Below are positions 1-9,027 of a stretch of DNA of 64,000 bases, one piece after another. The DNA lies in NCBI GenBank assembly GCA_964537685.1, contig CAZICM010000045.1:1-64000 (forward strand). The letters run 5' to 3'. The number at the start of each line of letters is the position of its first letter. Within the stretch, counting starts at the first letter, position 1. Both the position numbers and the translations under genes were made by a program. The DNA is from CAZICM01 sp964537685 (GTDB lineage Bacteria; Myxococcota_A; Polyangia; Polyangiales; Polyangiaceae). The notes under the pieces are model-generated. The model was given only the letters and a program-made list of their open reading frames with translations. It had not been told where the DNA came from and did no database searches.

Positions 1-1272
1 CTGGCCGCCTGGGGCCGCAAGGAAATAAGCATTGCCGAAAAAGAAATGCCCGGCCTAATGGCGCTTCGCGCGGAATACGGGCAGAGCAAGCCTTTAAAGG
101 GTGCCCGCATCGCCGGCTGCCTGCATATGACGATTCAAACGGCTGTATTGATTGAAACGCTGGTTGAATTGGGCGCCGATGTTACGTGGACGAGCTGCAA
201 TATTTATTCGACGCAGGATCACGCGGCTGCCGCAATTGCCGCCGCTGGGATTCCCGTTTTTGCCTGGAAGGGCGAGACGCTCGAGGAATACGATTGGTGT
301 ATCGAGCAACAGCTTCTCGCTTTCAAGGATGGCAAATCGCCCAACATGATTTTGGATGACGGCGGCGATTTGACGGTCGCCGTGCATCAAAACCATCCTG
401 AATTATTCAGCGGAGACGATCCGATCCGGGGCCTCTCGGAAGAGACGACGACGGGCGTTCACAGGCTGTATGAAATGCACAAAAAAGGCTTGCTCCGCGT
501 ACCCGCGATGAACGTGAACGATTCGGTGACCAAATCGAAATTCGATAATTTATACGGCTGCCGCGAATCCCTGGCCGATGGCATTAAACGGGCGACGGGC
601 GTGATGTTCGCCGGCAAGACGGCCGTTGTGTGCGGCTACGGCGATGTGGGCAAGGGCTGCGCGCAATCGCTGCGGGGCTTTGGAGCCCGCGTTTTGGTGA
701 CCGAGGTCGATCCGATCTGCGCGCTTCAGGCCGCGATGGAAGGCTTTCAGGTGACGACCATGGAGAAAGCCGCCTCTGTCGGCGATATTTTCGTGACCGC
801 CACGGGCTGCAAGGACGTGATCTGCGGCGAACACATGGAGCAGATGAAGGACGAGGCTATTTTATGCAATATCGGCCATTTCGATGCCGAGATTCAAATA
901 AGCTGGCTCGAAAATCATCCTGAAATCCGCGAGGAAAATATTAAACCCCAAGTCGATCATTTTGTTTTTCCCAATGGAAAGAAATTGATCGTATTGGCCC
1001 GCGGCAGGCTCGTGAATTTGGGCTGTGCCAACGGTCATCCTTCCTTTGTGATGTCGGCCTCGTTCACCAACCAAGTGCTGGCGCAAATCGCCCTGTTCAA
1101 CGAGAAATTCGAGCTGGGCGTTCATGTTCTTCCCAAGAAGCTCGACGAGAAAGTCGCCGCGCTTCATTTGCCCAAGCTCGGCGTCGAATTGACCAAACTC
1201 ACGGCCGATCAAGCCGCTTATATCGGCGTTCCCACCGAGGGGCCGTTTAAGCCCAATCATTATCGTTATTAA
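1..1272 (+). CDS. ahcY: S-adenosylhomocysteine hydrolase (5' end cut by window edge)
   Basis: The protein splits S-adenosylhomocysteine into adenosine and homocysteine, relieving product inhibition of methyltransferases in the cytoplasm. The frame is open from base 1, so only a few N-terminal residues are missing; the first residues read LAAWGRKEISIAEKEMPGL, which is typical of the start of the family, so the ATG at 46 is internal. Visible family motifs are DDGGDLT, the NVNDSVTKSKFDNLYG active-site stretch, the NAD-binding GYGDVGKGCA loop followed by an acidic residue about 20 positions on, and the C-terminal KPNHYRY that closes the NAD site. The 423 residues present match the short form of the family. 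An adenosine deaminase at 25386 could consume the adenosine product, but it is not linked in an operon. Confidence 0.97.
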   Translation: MAAWGRKEISIAEKEMPGLMALRAEYGQSKPLKGARIAGCLHMTIQTAVLIETLVELGADVTWTSCNIYSTQDHAAAAIAAAGIPVFAWKGETLEEYDWCIEQQLLAFKDGKSPNMILDDGGDLTVAVHQNHPELFSGDDPIRGLSEETTTGVHRLYEMHKKGLLRVPAMNVNDSVTKSKFDNLYGCRESLADGIKRATGVMFAGKTAVVCGYGDVGKGCAQSLRGFGARVLVTEVDPICALQAAMEGFQVTTMEKAASVGDIFVTATGCKDVICGEHMEQMKDEAILCNIGHFDAEIQISWLENHPEIREENIKPQVDHFVFPNGKKLIVLARGRLVNLGCANGHPSFVMSASFTNQVLAQIALFNEKFELGVHVLPKKLDEKVAALHLPKLGVELTKLTADQAAYIGVPTEGPFKPNHYRY

Positions 1273-1365
1273 AATAAAAAAGAATCCCCCGCAGTTCTGT
1301 ACGGCGCCCTCTTCAATGGTGTAGCGTTGGCCGCTATTGCCATTCAATGGAGAGGATCTTTATTT

Positions 1366-2073
1366 ATGCGCTTTCATCTTGTCGTATTGCTTTCTATTTC
1401 GATCGGATTTTCTTTTCTCGGCGCGGCGGGCTGCGAAGCCGAGGTCCGCGATTTTGATACCAGCGGCGGTTCTTCGTCTTCTTCCGGCGTAACGATGACC
1501 AGCAGCGGTGCTGTCGTCGAGATCCCCAAAGGCGAATGCTTGAGCAATGCCGAATGTATGTCCGGCTCCTGCTACGAGCTTTTTCCAGGCGGCTATAGCG
1601 TATGCGTTGGGGGTTCCATTTCGATGGGATGCACGGATCCGATGCTCGATAAATGCTGTAGCGACGCGGAGTGTGCGATGGGCGAGTACTGCGTTCCGGC
1701 GCCGGTCGTGCCCTCGTGCGGAGGGCCGTTTATGCCTCCTCAAAACGTCTGTGCGGTGCCTGAATGCTCGAGCGACGCCGATTGCCAAAACATGATGAGC
1801 GGCCCCGCCGCTTGCATCTCCGCGGGCATCTTCGGCCGGCCTTTGAATACATGCCTGCCCGCGCCCTGCCTTAGCCACGCCGATTGCACCGAAGAGCCCA
1901 ATGGCGCGTGTGTGCCCATCGTGCCTACCTGCTGTTCAGGGCCGGTGATGATGGCCTGCGCCTACGCAAGCGATGGCTGTCTTTCGGATGCGTATTGTCC
2001 GCCCGATTTTCATTGCGAAGTTCAGGGGCAGCGCGCCCGCTGTGTGCCGGGCGCCGTCGCTTGTCCCGGTTAA
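1366..2073 (+). CDS. Cys-rich secreted lipoprotein
   Basis: I do not know a specific function. The ATG at 1366 is preferred to an upstream in-frame start at 1327 because GGAGAGGA lies 10 bases before it and a clean signal peptide follows. The signal ends in a lipobox-like AAGC, after which comes a Ser/Gly-rich linker (GGSSSSSG). The rest has five short units of the type C-x(3)-D/E-C ending in further Cys residues, for example CLSNAEC, CCSDAEC, CSSDADC and CLSHADC. Such disulfide-rich modules are common on myxobacterial surface lipoproteins. It is followed after 57 bases by the TRAP-associated TatT-like gene, but nothing shows that the two work together. Similar Cys-rich genes lie at 46844-48299 and 60670-61732. 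Confidence 0.8.
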   Translation: MRFHLVVLLSISIGFSFLGAAGCEAEVRDFDTSGGSSSSSGVTMTSSGAVVEIPKGECLSNAECMSGSCYELFPGGYSVCVGGSISMGCTDPMLDKCCSDAECAMGEYCVPAPVVPSCGGPFMPPQNVCAVPECSSDADCQNMMSGPAACISAGIFGRPLNTCLPAPCLSHADCTEEPNGACVPIVPTCCSGPVMMACAYASDGCLSDAYCPPDFHCEVQGQRARCVPGAVACPG

Positions 2074-2130
2074 GCCTGGGATGCGAAGCCGATTGGAAAC
2101 GCCGTTCAAGCTGTGTAGAACGGCAAGACC

Positions 2131-3069
2131 ATGCACATCGCCCGTCTCCTAAAACCCACCGCGTTGGCGCTCACGCTTTTGGCTGGCATCGGCCAACTGG
2201 GCTGCATCAAACAAATGATTTTGGAAGGCCAAATCGCCTCCACGCGCAAGGCATCGGCGGCCATCGATACGCTGCACGACTATGAAGTGGCGAACGTCGT
2301 TGCCTTCTCGGGTTTAAGCCAATTCGAAGGCATGCATTATCTCGCGCCGGACAATCCCGACGCGCTGTTTATGCTCACCAAAGGCTGGGCCGCGAGCTCA
2401 TTTGGTTTTATCGAAGATCAAATGGAGCAGGCCGAGGACGCGCATGGCAGCGACAGCGATCTGTTTCTGTACCACAAGCAGCGCGCGATCGCGGCTTACG
2501 ACCGGGCCATTTATTTCGGCGTAAAACTCGCTGAAATGAAACATGAAGGCTTTAAAGAGGCGACCAAAAACGATGAGACGATCAAGGCTTGGCTGAGCCA
2601 ATTCGATGATGCCGAGGTGGATGGCCCGAATCTGTTTTGGCTGGGTTATGCGTGGATGTCCAAAGTCAACGTGATGAAGGACGATCCGGCTGCGGTGGCC
2701 GATTTATTTGTGGGCGTGGCGATCATGGAGCACGCGGCCAAGCTCGACGACAAATACATGTTTGGCACGGCGCATGTGGTGCTGGGCTCGTATCACGCGC
2801 GCACCGCGATGGCCGAGCTCGATGAATCGAAAAAGCACTTCGATATGGCGATCGCGCAGACAGGCGGGAAGTACTTGATCGCGAAAGTGCAGCTCGCGGC
2901 GAAGTTCTATTGCGTTAAGGGCGACAAAGAAAACTACGTCAAGACGCTGACTTCCGTGGTGGAAGCGGGGGATGAGCTGGCCACGGCGAGGCTGTCCAAT
3001 GCCATCGCGAAGCGGCGGGCCAAGCGCTATTTGGGCAAACATCACATGGAGCAAGCCTGCAGCTTTTAA
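2131..3069 (+). CDS. TatT-like TPR lipoprotein of a TRAP transporter
   Basis: This 312-residue protein starts with a signal peptide ending in GQLGC, so it is probably a periplasmic lipoprotein. The body is alpha-helical with TPR-like helix pairs. Its layout, including the early ALFMLTKGWAASSFGF segment and the later phrase LFWLGYAWMSKVNVMKDDP, matches the TatT family first described in Treponema pallidum. There TatT trimers bind the solute receptor TatP (a DctP homologue) in a TRAP transporter. The next two genes are the DctQ and DctM membrane subunits, 38 bases downstream and beyond, which supports the assignment. No DctP-type receptor is encoded in the cluster. Substrate is unknown; hydrophobic ligands have been proposed for the family. 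Confidence 0.82.
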   Translation: MHIARLLKPTALALTLLAGIGQLGCIKQMILEGQIASTRKASAAIDTLHDYEVANVVAFSGLSQFEGMHYLAPDNPDALFMLTKGWAASSFGFIEDQMEQAEDAHGSDSDLFLYHKQRAIAAYDRAIYFGVKLAEMKHEGFKEATKNDETIKAWLSQFDDAEVDGPNLFWLGYAWMSKVNVMKDDPAAVADLFVGVAIMEHAAKLDDKYMFGTAHVVLGSYHARTAMAELDESKKHFDMAIAQTGGKYLIAKVQLAAKFYCVKGDKENYVKTLTSVVEAGDELATARLSNAIAKRRAKRYLGKHHMEQACSF

Positions 3070-3107
3070 ACCCTCAAGTGCACTTTGCTGAGCGGACGGG
3101 GAGAGCG

Positions 3108-4484
3108 ATGAGCGCGGACCAAAAACCAAACGATACGTCGGCCGAATCCGAGGCGGCGGAACAAGAAAGCCCGGCGGGCGAAGGCGAAACGGCTGCGGAG
3201 AGCGAGGCCGGCGCTTCTGAATCCGAAGGGCAAGCGCCGGATGAGGAACCGGAAGATGCCGCGGGCGATTCGGATGAGGCTCAACAAGAACCAAAGACAA
3301 GCGCCGCAGAAGAGCTTCAAAAACTCAAAGGAGCCAAATGGGCGGACGGCATTGCGGGCTTTGAGCAGCGCTGGACATGGTTCGAGGCCCGCCTGCTGAC
3401 CTTCGTATTGATCTGGCAGCTCGCATCCCTGGTCTTATGGGTTTTGCTTTCGGGTCTTGCGTCGCCGCCAAGCGCCGGCGACTCGGCGGGCGCAGTCTTC
3501 CGGTGCACGCTCTTTGCCGTTGTTTTGGGGGTTGCGGCGCATTTTGCCCTCAAACGATTTTCAAACGCTCCCGACGAAAAAAAGCAATACGCTATTATTG
3601 GCAGCATATTCGCTGGTATTTTTATTGGCCTCGTGCTGCGCCCCCCCGCGGATGCCACAGGCGGGCTTCGTCTGGCCATCAATAAAGCCCTGGCCCTCGA
3701 TCGCGCGGACGCCGCCATTGTTCAGTTCTTCAGCAATGTAAAATCGTGGCTTCAGGACGGCTCGACCCTCACGCTGATGGGCGGTCTGCGGGGCCTCGCG
3801 ACGCGCCTCACGCTATGGCTTGCCCTGTTGGGAGCTTCGCTCGCCACGGCAGCCGGCAAACACATTCATATCGATGTCATCTTCCGCTTTTTGCCCAAGC
3901 GCTTCCGGGTTCCCGCGGCCATCGTGAATTTCAGTGCCGCGGCGATGGTGTGTTTCGCGGCCACTTGGGGCTTTTTCGATCATATTGCGATTGAATCCTT
4001 TGGTGCCAAAGCCGAAGACACGGCCGGACAAAAGATCTCGCGTTCATTGCATGAAATTGGCAAGCATGCCTTTTTAACACGCAAGCAGATCGGATTGGAT
4101 CTGCGCACGCTTCCCCATGTGCTCCAGGGTGAACGCTACGATCGATGGATGAGTCCAGCTCTTTGGAATGACTGGGTGAGCAGCGCCGGATTTGAAGAGC
4201 ATTTTAAGAAAGAAGAAATTCAAAGCGTGATAGTGCCTGCGGACAGCGATCCTCACACACCGCTGGTTATTTCGCCCGACGGCGAAGGCTCGCGGGGAAT
4301 GCTGACCCACGATTTGGGATTGGTTTTCCCTTTTGGCCTTTTGATGATAGGCATTCGATTTTTACTCCGCGCCATTCTAACGTTATCCGGCCATATTCCC
4401 GCCGATCCGGACGCGGCGCATAAACTCGAAGGCCAAGCGGCTTCCGAAAACGAAACTCCGGCGCAGGAAGGGGCAAAGGCATAA
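3108..4484 (+). CDS. dctQ: TRAP transporter small membrane subunit (DctQ) with long acidic N-terminal tail
   Basis: This is the small integral membrane subunit of a tripartite ATP-independent periplasmic transporter. I place the start at the ATG at 3108, behind GGGGAGAG; a GTG at 3078 is possible. Roughly the first 75 residues are a Glu/Ala-rich disordered tail, which DctQ proteins normally lack. Hydrophobic segments follow at about residues 95-125, 140-160 and 165-185. The DctQ signature then comes in the stretch GASLATAAGKHIHIDVI, and a final helix lies near residue 415. A soluble insertion of about 100 residues sits before that last helix, so the 458-residue protein is more than twice the usual size. 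The gene is followed after 2 bases by dctM, so the two are surely co-translated. Confidence 0.88.
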   Translation: MSADQKPNDTSAESEAAEQESPAGEGETAAESEAGASESEGQAPDEEPEDAAGDSDEAQQEPKTSAAEELQKLKGAKWADGIAGFEQRWTWFEARLLTFVLIWQLASLVLWVLLSGLASPPSAGDSAGAVFRCTLFAVVLGVAAHFALKRFSNAPDEKKQYAIIGSIFAGIFIGLVLRPPADATGGLRLAINKALALDRADAAIVQFFSNVKSWLQDGSTLTLMGGLRGLATRLTLWLALLGASLATAAGKHIHIDVIFRFLPKRFRVPAAIVNFSAAAMVCFAATWGFFDHIAIESFGAKAEDTAGQKISRSLHEIGKHAFLTRKQIGLDLRTLPHVLQGERYDRWMSPALWNDWVSSAGFEEHFKKEEIQSVIVPADSDPHTPLVISPDGEGSRGMLTHDLGLVFPFGLLMIGIRFLLRAILTLSGHIPADPDAAHKLEGQAASENETPAQEGAKA

Positions 4485-4486
4485 CC

Positions 4487-6187
4487 ATGGGAACGCTGCT
4501 TGCGCTCATTGTTATTGTTCTGGCCCTGCTCGGCACACCGCTCTTTGCGATTATGGGCGGCGGAAGCGAGCTTTTATGGCTGACCTCCGACAATCCGGGC
4601 CTGCGCTTTCTGCGCTTTATCGCGCCCAATGTCATGGATGACCGCTTTGCCGGCTCACCCATTTTGGTCACCATTCCGCTGTTTACCTTCACCGGCTATT
4701 TAATGGCCGAATCCAAGGCACCCGATCGGATTGTCCGCGCATCTTCTGCATTTTTTGGATGGATGCCCGGCGGCCTTGCGATTGTGTGCATTGTCGCGAG
4801 CGCATTCTTTACGACGCTCACGGGCGGCAGCGGCGTCACCATTGTCGCAATCGGCGGCTTGTTATATCCGGCCCTTCGAAAACAGGGCTATCCCGATTCC
4901 TATTCGCTGGGATTGGTGACGACGGGCGGCTCGCTTGGATTGCTTCTACCGCCTTCATTGCCCATTTTGGTGTACGCGCTTGTCGCGGGAATTGATTTCA
5001 AAGCCGCATTTAAAGCGGGAATTATTCCCGGCGTCATGATTATGGTGATGCTCGCGGTTCACGCCGTTTATGTGGGCAGCAAGCACAAAGTGCCCCGCAC
5101 TTCGCTGAGCGCGCGCGAAATGCTCAAAGCGCTGTGGCTCTTAAAATGGGAGCTCGGCGTGCCGGTGGTCATTTTAGGAGGATTGGGCACGGGCCTGACT
5201 TCATTGGACGAAAGCGCGGCGATTACGGCTGTGTACACGCTCTGCGTGGAAGTCTTTATTCACAAAGACCTAAGCCTTAAAAAAGATTTGCCCCGCGTGG
5301 CCAAAGCTTCGATCGCATTGGCGGGCGCGATTATCTTAATTTTGGCGATGGCCAACGCGCTCATCAATTTCGTTATCGATCAGCGCATACCCGGCATTGT
5401 GCTGGATTATTTGCTGGGCCTGGGCCTGACCCAAACCTGGCAATTCCTCGTGGTGCTGAATATTTTCCTTCTGGTGCTCGGCATGCTGATGGAAGGCTTC
5501 AGCGCCATTTTGGTGGCCGTGCCTTTAATTTTACCCTTTGCGGCGCGCTTTGAGCTTCATCCCTTCCATTTGGCGATGATGTTCTTGCTCAATCTCGAGA
5601 TCGCGTATTGCGCACCGCCTTTAGGATTGAATTTATTTATTTCAAGCTTTCGATTTGAAAGGCCGCTTGTTTCACTCTATCGAATTGTGCTGCCATTCAC
5701 GGGTATTTTGGTGCTGGGTCTCTTGCTGGTGATGTATGTGCCCAAAATAGCCACGGTCTTGGTGGATGCGGATATTCAAAAAGCCTATGCGGACGCAGAA
5801 GCCAAGAAAGAATCGCCGCGCGAGGCATGGTTACTTCAGTGTGTGCAGGAAGATCGATCGAATCCGCTTCCGTGCACGCCGGCGGACAAAGAAAAATGGG
5901 GCGCAGACGGCACGAAAAATCCTTATGCGCCACCCGAGCCTCCGCCAAAGCCGGCGGACACGGCGAAGCCCGATACAGGCGCGGCGGACACGGAAGACGC
6001 GGGCGCGCCCAGCGATGACATGAACGATTTGTTTAAAGAAATGATGGGTTCGGGCAAAGACGCCGGCCCTGCGGAAGACGCGGGAAGTCCAGATGCGGGC
6101 GAAGAAGATCAGCCGGCTCCGGCCAATACGGGAAGCATGGACGACTTATTTAAAGAAATGATGGGCGAGAAGAACGAAAAGAAATAG
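4487..6187 (+). CDS. dctM: TRAP transporter large permease subunit (DctM) with repeated C-terminal tail
   Basis: This is the large membrane subunit that carries the transport path. The first 425 or so residues show the expected series of hydrophobic helices and DctM phrases such as TGGSGVTIVAIGGLLYPAL, LPPSLPILVYA and MEGFSAILVAVPLILP, with APPLGLNLFI near the end. Standard members stop there. This one continues for about 140 residues of Pro/Ala/Asp-rich sequence that contains the motif DLFKEMMG twice, once about 45 residues before the end and once close to the C terminus. The repeated short motif in an otherwise disordered tail suggests a docking peptide, which is my inference. It starts 2 bases after dctQ. 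Confidence 0.93.
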   Translation: MGTLLALIVIVLALLGTPLFAIMGGGSELLWLTSDNPGLRFLRFIAPNVMDDRFAGSPILVTIPLFTFTGYLMAESKAPDRIVRASSAFFGWMPGGLAIVCIVASAFFTTLTGGSGVTIVAIGGLLYPALRKQGYPDSYSLGLVTTGGSLGLLLPPSLPILVYALVAGIDFKAAFKAGIIPGVMIMVMLAVHAVYVGSKHKVPRTSLSAREMLKALWLLKWELGVPVVILGGLGTGLTSLDESAAITAVYTLCVEVFIHKDLSLKKDLPRVAKASIALAGAIILILAMANALINFVIDQRIPGIVLDYLLGLGLTQTWQFLVVLNIFLLVLGMLMEGFSAILVAVPLILPFAARFELHPFHLAMMFLLNLEIAYCAPPLGLNLFISSFRFERPLVSLYRIVLPFTGILVLGLLLVMYVPKIATVLVDADIQKAYADAEAKKESPREAWLLQCVQEDRSNPLPCTPADKEKWGADGTKNPYAPPEPPPKPADTAKPDTGAADTEDAGAPSDDMNDLFKEMMGSGKDAGPAEDAGSPDAGEEDQPAPANTGSMDDLFKEMMGEKNEKK

Positions 6188-6194
6188 CACAGCC

Positions 6195-7772
6195 ATGGCA
6201 AATTCAATGATTCCCAAGGCGGCGGATGCCATTGTTATCGGAGCGGGGCATAACGGCCTTGTTTCGGCGATATTTCTGGCCCGGGCGGGGCTTCAGGTGG
6301 TGGTGCTCGAGGAACAAGCCGTGCTGGGAGGCGCGGCCCGCACCGAATATCCCTTTGCCAAAGCGCCCAAGCTGGGCATTTCCACGGGCGCCTATTTGCT
6401 GGGGTTGGTGCCTCCCGAGCTTTTATCCAAAATCGGCATTCAATTGCCTTTGCACAGGCGCGATCCGCATTATTTCCTGCCCACCCAAGGGCGGCGTTAT
6501 TTGCTCTTCGGATCAGATACAAACGAAATGAGAAGGCAATTTATCGAATTTTTTTCCGAGCAAGACTTCGAAGCAAATGCCCGGATGGTTGAAGAAATTG
6601 GCCAAATACGCGATGATATTGCGCCTTCCTGGCTGAGCGCGCCGTTTTCGATTGAGGAAACGGCCGAACGCTATGTGAGGCCCGAGCTCCGGAAGGTGTT
6701 TATCGATTTATGCCGGGGTTCCATCGGCGAATATTTGGATCGCTTTGGGTTTAAGAGCGATTTGCTCAAGGCCATGCACGCCACGACCGACGGGTTTTCA
6801 GGGCTGTCAGGAGGCTATGATTCGCCTGGAACCGGATTAAATTTTTTGGTGCACAATATGTGCAGGCTGCCCGGTGCCGATGGAACATGGATGATTTTAG
6901 AAGGCGGAATGGGCACGCTGACCCGCAAGCTGTGCGAACAGGCCGAAGCCGCGGGGGCGCTTCTGTTTACGAATGCAAAAGTAAATTCGATCGAATTGGA
7001 CGGGGGTGTTGTGAAAGGCGTTCTCTTGGCCGATGGGACGCGCATTGAGAGCAAGGCCGTCATTTCAAATGCCGATCCCTTCAAAACCCGCGATTTGGTC
7101 GGCGAAGCGCATTTATCCCCGGAATTGAATACGAAATTAAATGAAGGCAAACGCAATGGGCATACGATGAAAGTGAATCTATGCCTGAAGAAATTGCCAA
7201 CCTTTACCTGCCTTCCCGAAGAACGGGGCCAGCACGGCGCCACCACGCATTTATTGCCCGACGAAGAACATGTATTGGATTCGCTGCAGCGGGCTCACCA
7301 AGATGCCCTGGCGGGAAGGCTTCCCGAATTCCCTACCATTGAATGGTATATGCACACGGCGGTCGATGCCTCGCTCCGCGATCCGGAAGGAAGGCATAAT
7401 GCCGCGCTGTTCGTGCAATGGGTTCCTCATGCGCTGGCCGATGGCAGGGATTGGAAGGATGTAGAGCAAGATTACGCAAGGCATCTTTTATCCATTTGCG
7501 ATCGCTTCGCGCCTGGTACAAGCGAATTGGTTGATGATATGTTTGTATTGTCACCGCCCGGGATTGAACGTTATTTTGGAATTACCCGAGGGCATATTCA
7601 CCATTTTGAAAATAGTGCTGGATTTAACGATCGGCCTCCCCACCGTTTCGGTCCCGAAGGGCTTTATCTGTGCGGTGCCGGAACGCATCCCGCGGGCGCG
7701 ATCATCGGCGCGGGCGGGCATAATGCGGCAGCCTGCGCTCTGTCCGATTTGGGGAAAAACAACCTCATATAA
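6195..7772 (+). CDS. FAD-dependent oxidoreductase, PYROXD2/phytoene-desaturase-like
   Basis: A Rossmann dinucleotide-binding site opens the protein (GAGHNGLVSAIFLARAG, then an acidic residue in LEEQ), and a second FAD contact closes it (LYLCGAGTHPAGAIIGAGG). At 525 residues it has the size of the NAD(P)/FAD-binding family that includes phytoene desaturases, carotene isomerases and animal PYROXD2. Phrases such as SGGYDSPGTG and ILEGGMGTLTRKL look closest to the PYROXD2-like branch, which is not carotenoid-specific, so I would not call it a carotenoid enzyme. No carotenoid gene is nearby. It starts 7 bases after dctM and may be read through from the transporter genes. Substrate is unknown. Confidence 0.85.
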   Translation: MANSMIPKAADAIVIGAGHNGLVSAIFLARAGLQVVVLEEQAVLGGAARTEYPFAKAPKLGISTGAYLLGLVPPELLSKIGIQLPLHRRDPHYFLPTQGRRYLLFGSDTNEMRRQFIEFFSEQDFEANARMVEEIGQIRDDIAPSWLSAPFSIEETAERYVRPELRKVFIDLCRGSIGEYLDRFGFKSDLLKAMHATTDGFSGLSGGYDSPGTGLNFLVHNMCRLPGADGTWMILEGGMGTLTRKLCEQAEAAGALLFTNAKVNSIELDGGVVKGVLLADGTRIESKAVISNADPFKTRDLVGEAHLSPELNTKLNEGKRNGHTMKVNLCLKKLPTFTCLPEERGQHGATTHLLPDEEHVLDSLQRAHQDALAGRLPEFPTIEWYMHTAVDASLRDPEGRHNAALFVQWVPHALADGRDWKDVEQDYARHLLSICDRFAPGTSELVDDMFVLSPPGIERYFGITRGHIHHFENSAGFNDRPPHRFGPEGLYLCGAGTHPAGAIIGAGGHNAAACALSDLGKNNLI

Positions 7773-7814
7773 GTTCTACTTTTAGCGGCTGAAATCGTTA
7801 CACTCACCTTCGTC

Positions 7815-8849
7815 ATGGTCCAGCCTCAGCGAATTCCCTCTGAGCCCCAGCCTTTTGAGCCTTCGTCCCCGGCCGGCGAAGACCTTTCGCCTCCGCCTCC
7901 GCCCGCATCCAGTACGCTTCCATTGCAATTCGACTGGAGTTCCTGGTATCTGACAGACGAAGACGATATGGGCGAAAATCCCATTCATGCGCAGATCATT
8001 CACGATTTTGTGGATCTTCTGCTCACGGTCGCGGAAGAGCGGGGATGGCATCGCGATCAAGTGGGTTCCGATGCTTTTTTTGCGTGGGTGCCGGCGCATC
8101 CTCTGGTTCGCATTTCGCCCGATCTCTATTTGCTGGAAAAGCAAATCGAGCCTTTGCCGGCGAGCTTTCAGATGTGGAAGCAGGGTCAGGTGCCGCCTTC
8201 GTTTGCGCTGGAGGTTGTATCTGAAGATTGGCGTAAGGATTACGATCAAAATCCTAAAAAATATGCCCAGCTCGGCACGAAGGAGCTTGTGATTTTCGAT
8301 CCTGATGCGGCTGGTGAATGGGCGGGGAGGGGGCCGCGGGTGCCTCTGCAAGTGTATCGCCGCAATTCGGAAGGATTTTTGGCGCGTGTCTATGCCGGAA
8401 CAGGGCCGGTGTGGAGCGAGGTTTTAGATTTATTGCTCTTCATCGTGAACCTAGGGCAAGGGCGCGATGTGCGGCTTCGTTTTGCCTATGATCGCGAAGG
8501 CGAGATTTGGGTGAAGTCAAGCGCGGAGGCGAAGGCGATTGCCGAGCAGGAGCGCAGGCGGGCGGAGCAGGGGCGTGGGCATGCGGAAGAGCGGCGTGTG
8601 CATGCGGAGCGGGAGCGTGCGCGGGCGGAAGAAGGACGCGCAGAGGCGGAGCGGGAGCGCGCGCGCGTAGAGGCGGAGCGCAATCAGGCGCTGGAGGAGC
8701 GGGATCGAGCGCTTAAAGAAAGCGCCCAAGTCAAGCAGCAAAACGATTTGGTGCAACAGGCGCTCGCCAAAGAGGCGCAGGCCCGAAAGGCCGCGGAAGA
8801 CCGTCTTCAAGAATTGCTCGCCGAACTTTCCAAAACACAAAAGCAATAA
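7815..8849 (+). CDS. Uma2-family (DUF820) nuclease-like protein with coiled-coil tail
   Basis: Residues of about 45-190 form a Uma2 domain of the PD-(D/E)XK superfamily. The visible signature is PDLYLL, the acidic FALEVVSED, and the downstream NPKKYAQLGTKELVIFDP, which places the usual Asp, Glu and Lys in order. Residues 235-344 are an almost unbroken charged coiled coil made of short AERERAR/AEEGRAEA-type units. This arrangement is common in cyanobacteria and myxobacteria, where Uma2 genes occur in many copies. Nuclease activity has been proposed for the family but is rarely shown. The gene stands alone between an oxidoreductase and a membrane methyltransferase. Confidence 0.88.
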   Translation: MVQPQRIPSEPQPFEPSSPAGEDLSPPPPPASSTLPLQFDWSSWYLTDEDDMGENPIHAQIIHDFVDLLLTVAEERGWHRDQVGSDAFFAWVPAHPLVRISPDLYLLEKQIEPLPASFQMWKQGQVPPSFALEVVSEDWRKDYDQNPKKYAQLGTKELVIFDPDAAGEWAGRGPRVPLQVYRRNSEGFLARVYAGTGPVWSEVLDLLLFIVNLGQGRDVRLRFAYDREGEIWVKSSAEAKAIAEQERRRAEQGRGHAEERRVHAERERARAEEGRAEAERERARVEAERNQALEERDRALKESAQVKQQNDLVQQALAKEAQARKAAEDRLQELLAELSKTQKQ

Positions 8850-8910
8850 GCTCTTGTCGAGCCGCTGCGAACGCTTCTACGCTGTCGGCGCTTTTGTCGA
8901 GGAGGCGATC

Positions 8911-9027
8911 GTGGCGAATGAATCAGGCGGCGGAAGCCGGGCGGCTGGGTGGCTGATTTGGATTGGCGTGATTGTGGGCGTAAATGTTCTGTCGTACGCC
9001 TTTGATTGGGGTTTCTGGCTCTACTGA
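8911..9027 (+). CDS. small single-helix membrane protein (38 aa)
   Basis: A GTG codon behind a good GAGGAGG Shine-Dalgarno site (8898-8904) opens a 38-codon frame. After a short Gly/Ser-rich start it encodes one hydrophobic helix, WLIWIGVIVGVNVLSYAF, and then ends in DWGFWLY. Its last 22 bases overlap the start of the next gene, a membrane methyltransferase, which suggests translational coupling. I do not recognise a family. It could be a chance frame, but the strong ribosome site, the membrane helix and the tight overlap favour a real small protein. Confidence 0.45.
   Translation: MANESGGGSRAAGWLIWIGVIVGVNVLSYAFDWGFWLY

Noticed and set aside
6195..7772. Carotenoid desaturase
   Set aside because: The FAD enzyme family fits, but no carotenoid genes are near and several phrases look more like the PYROXD2 branch.
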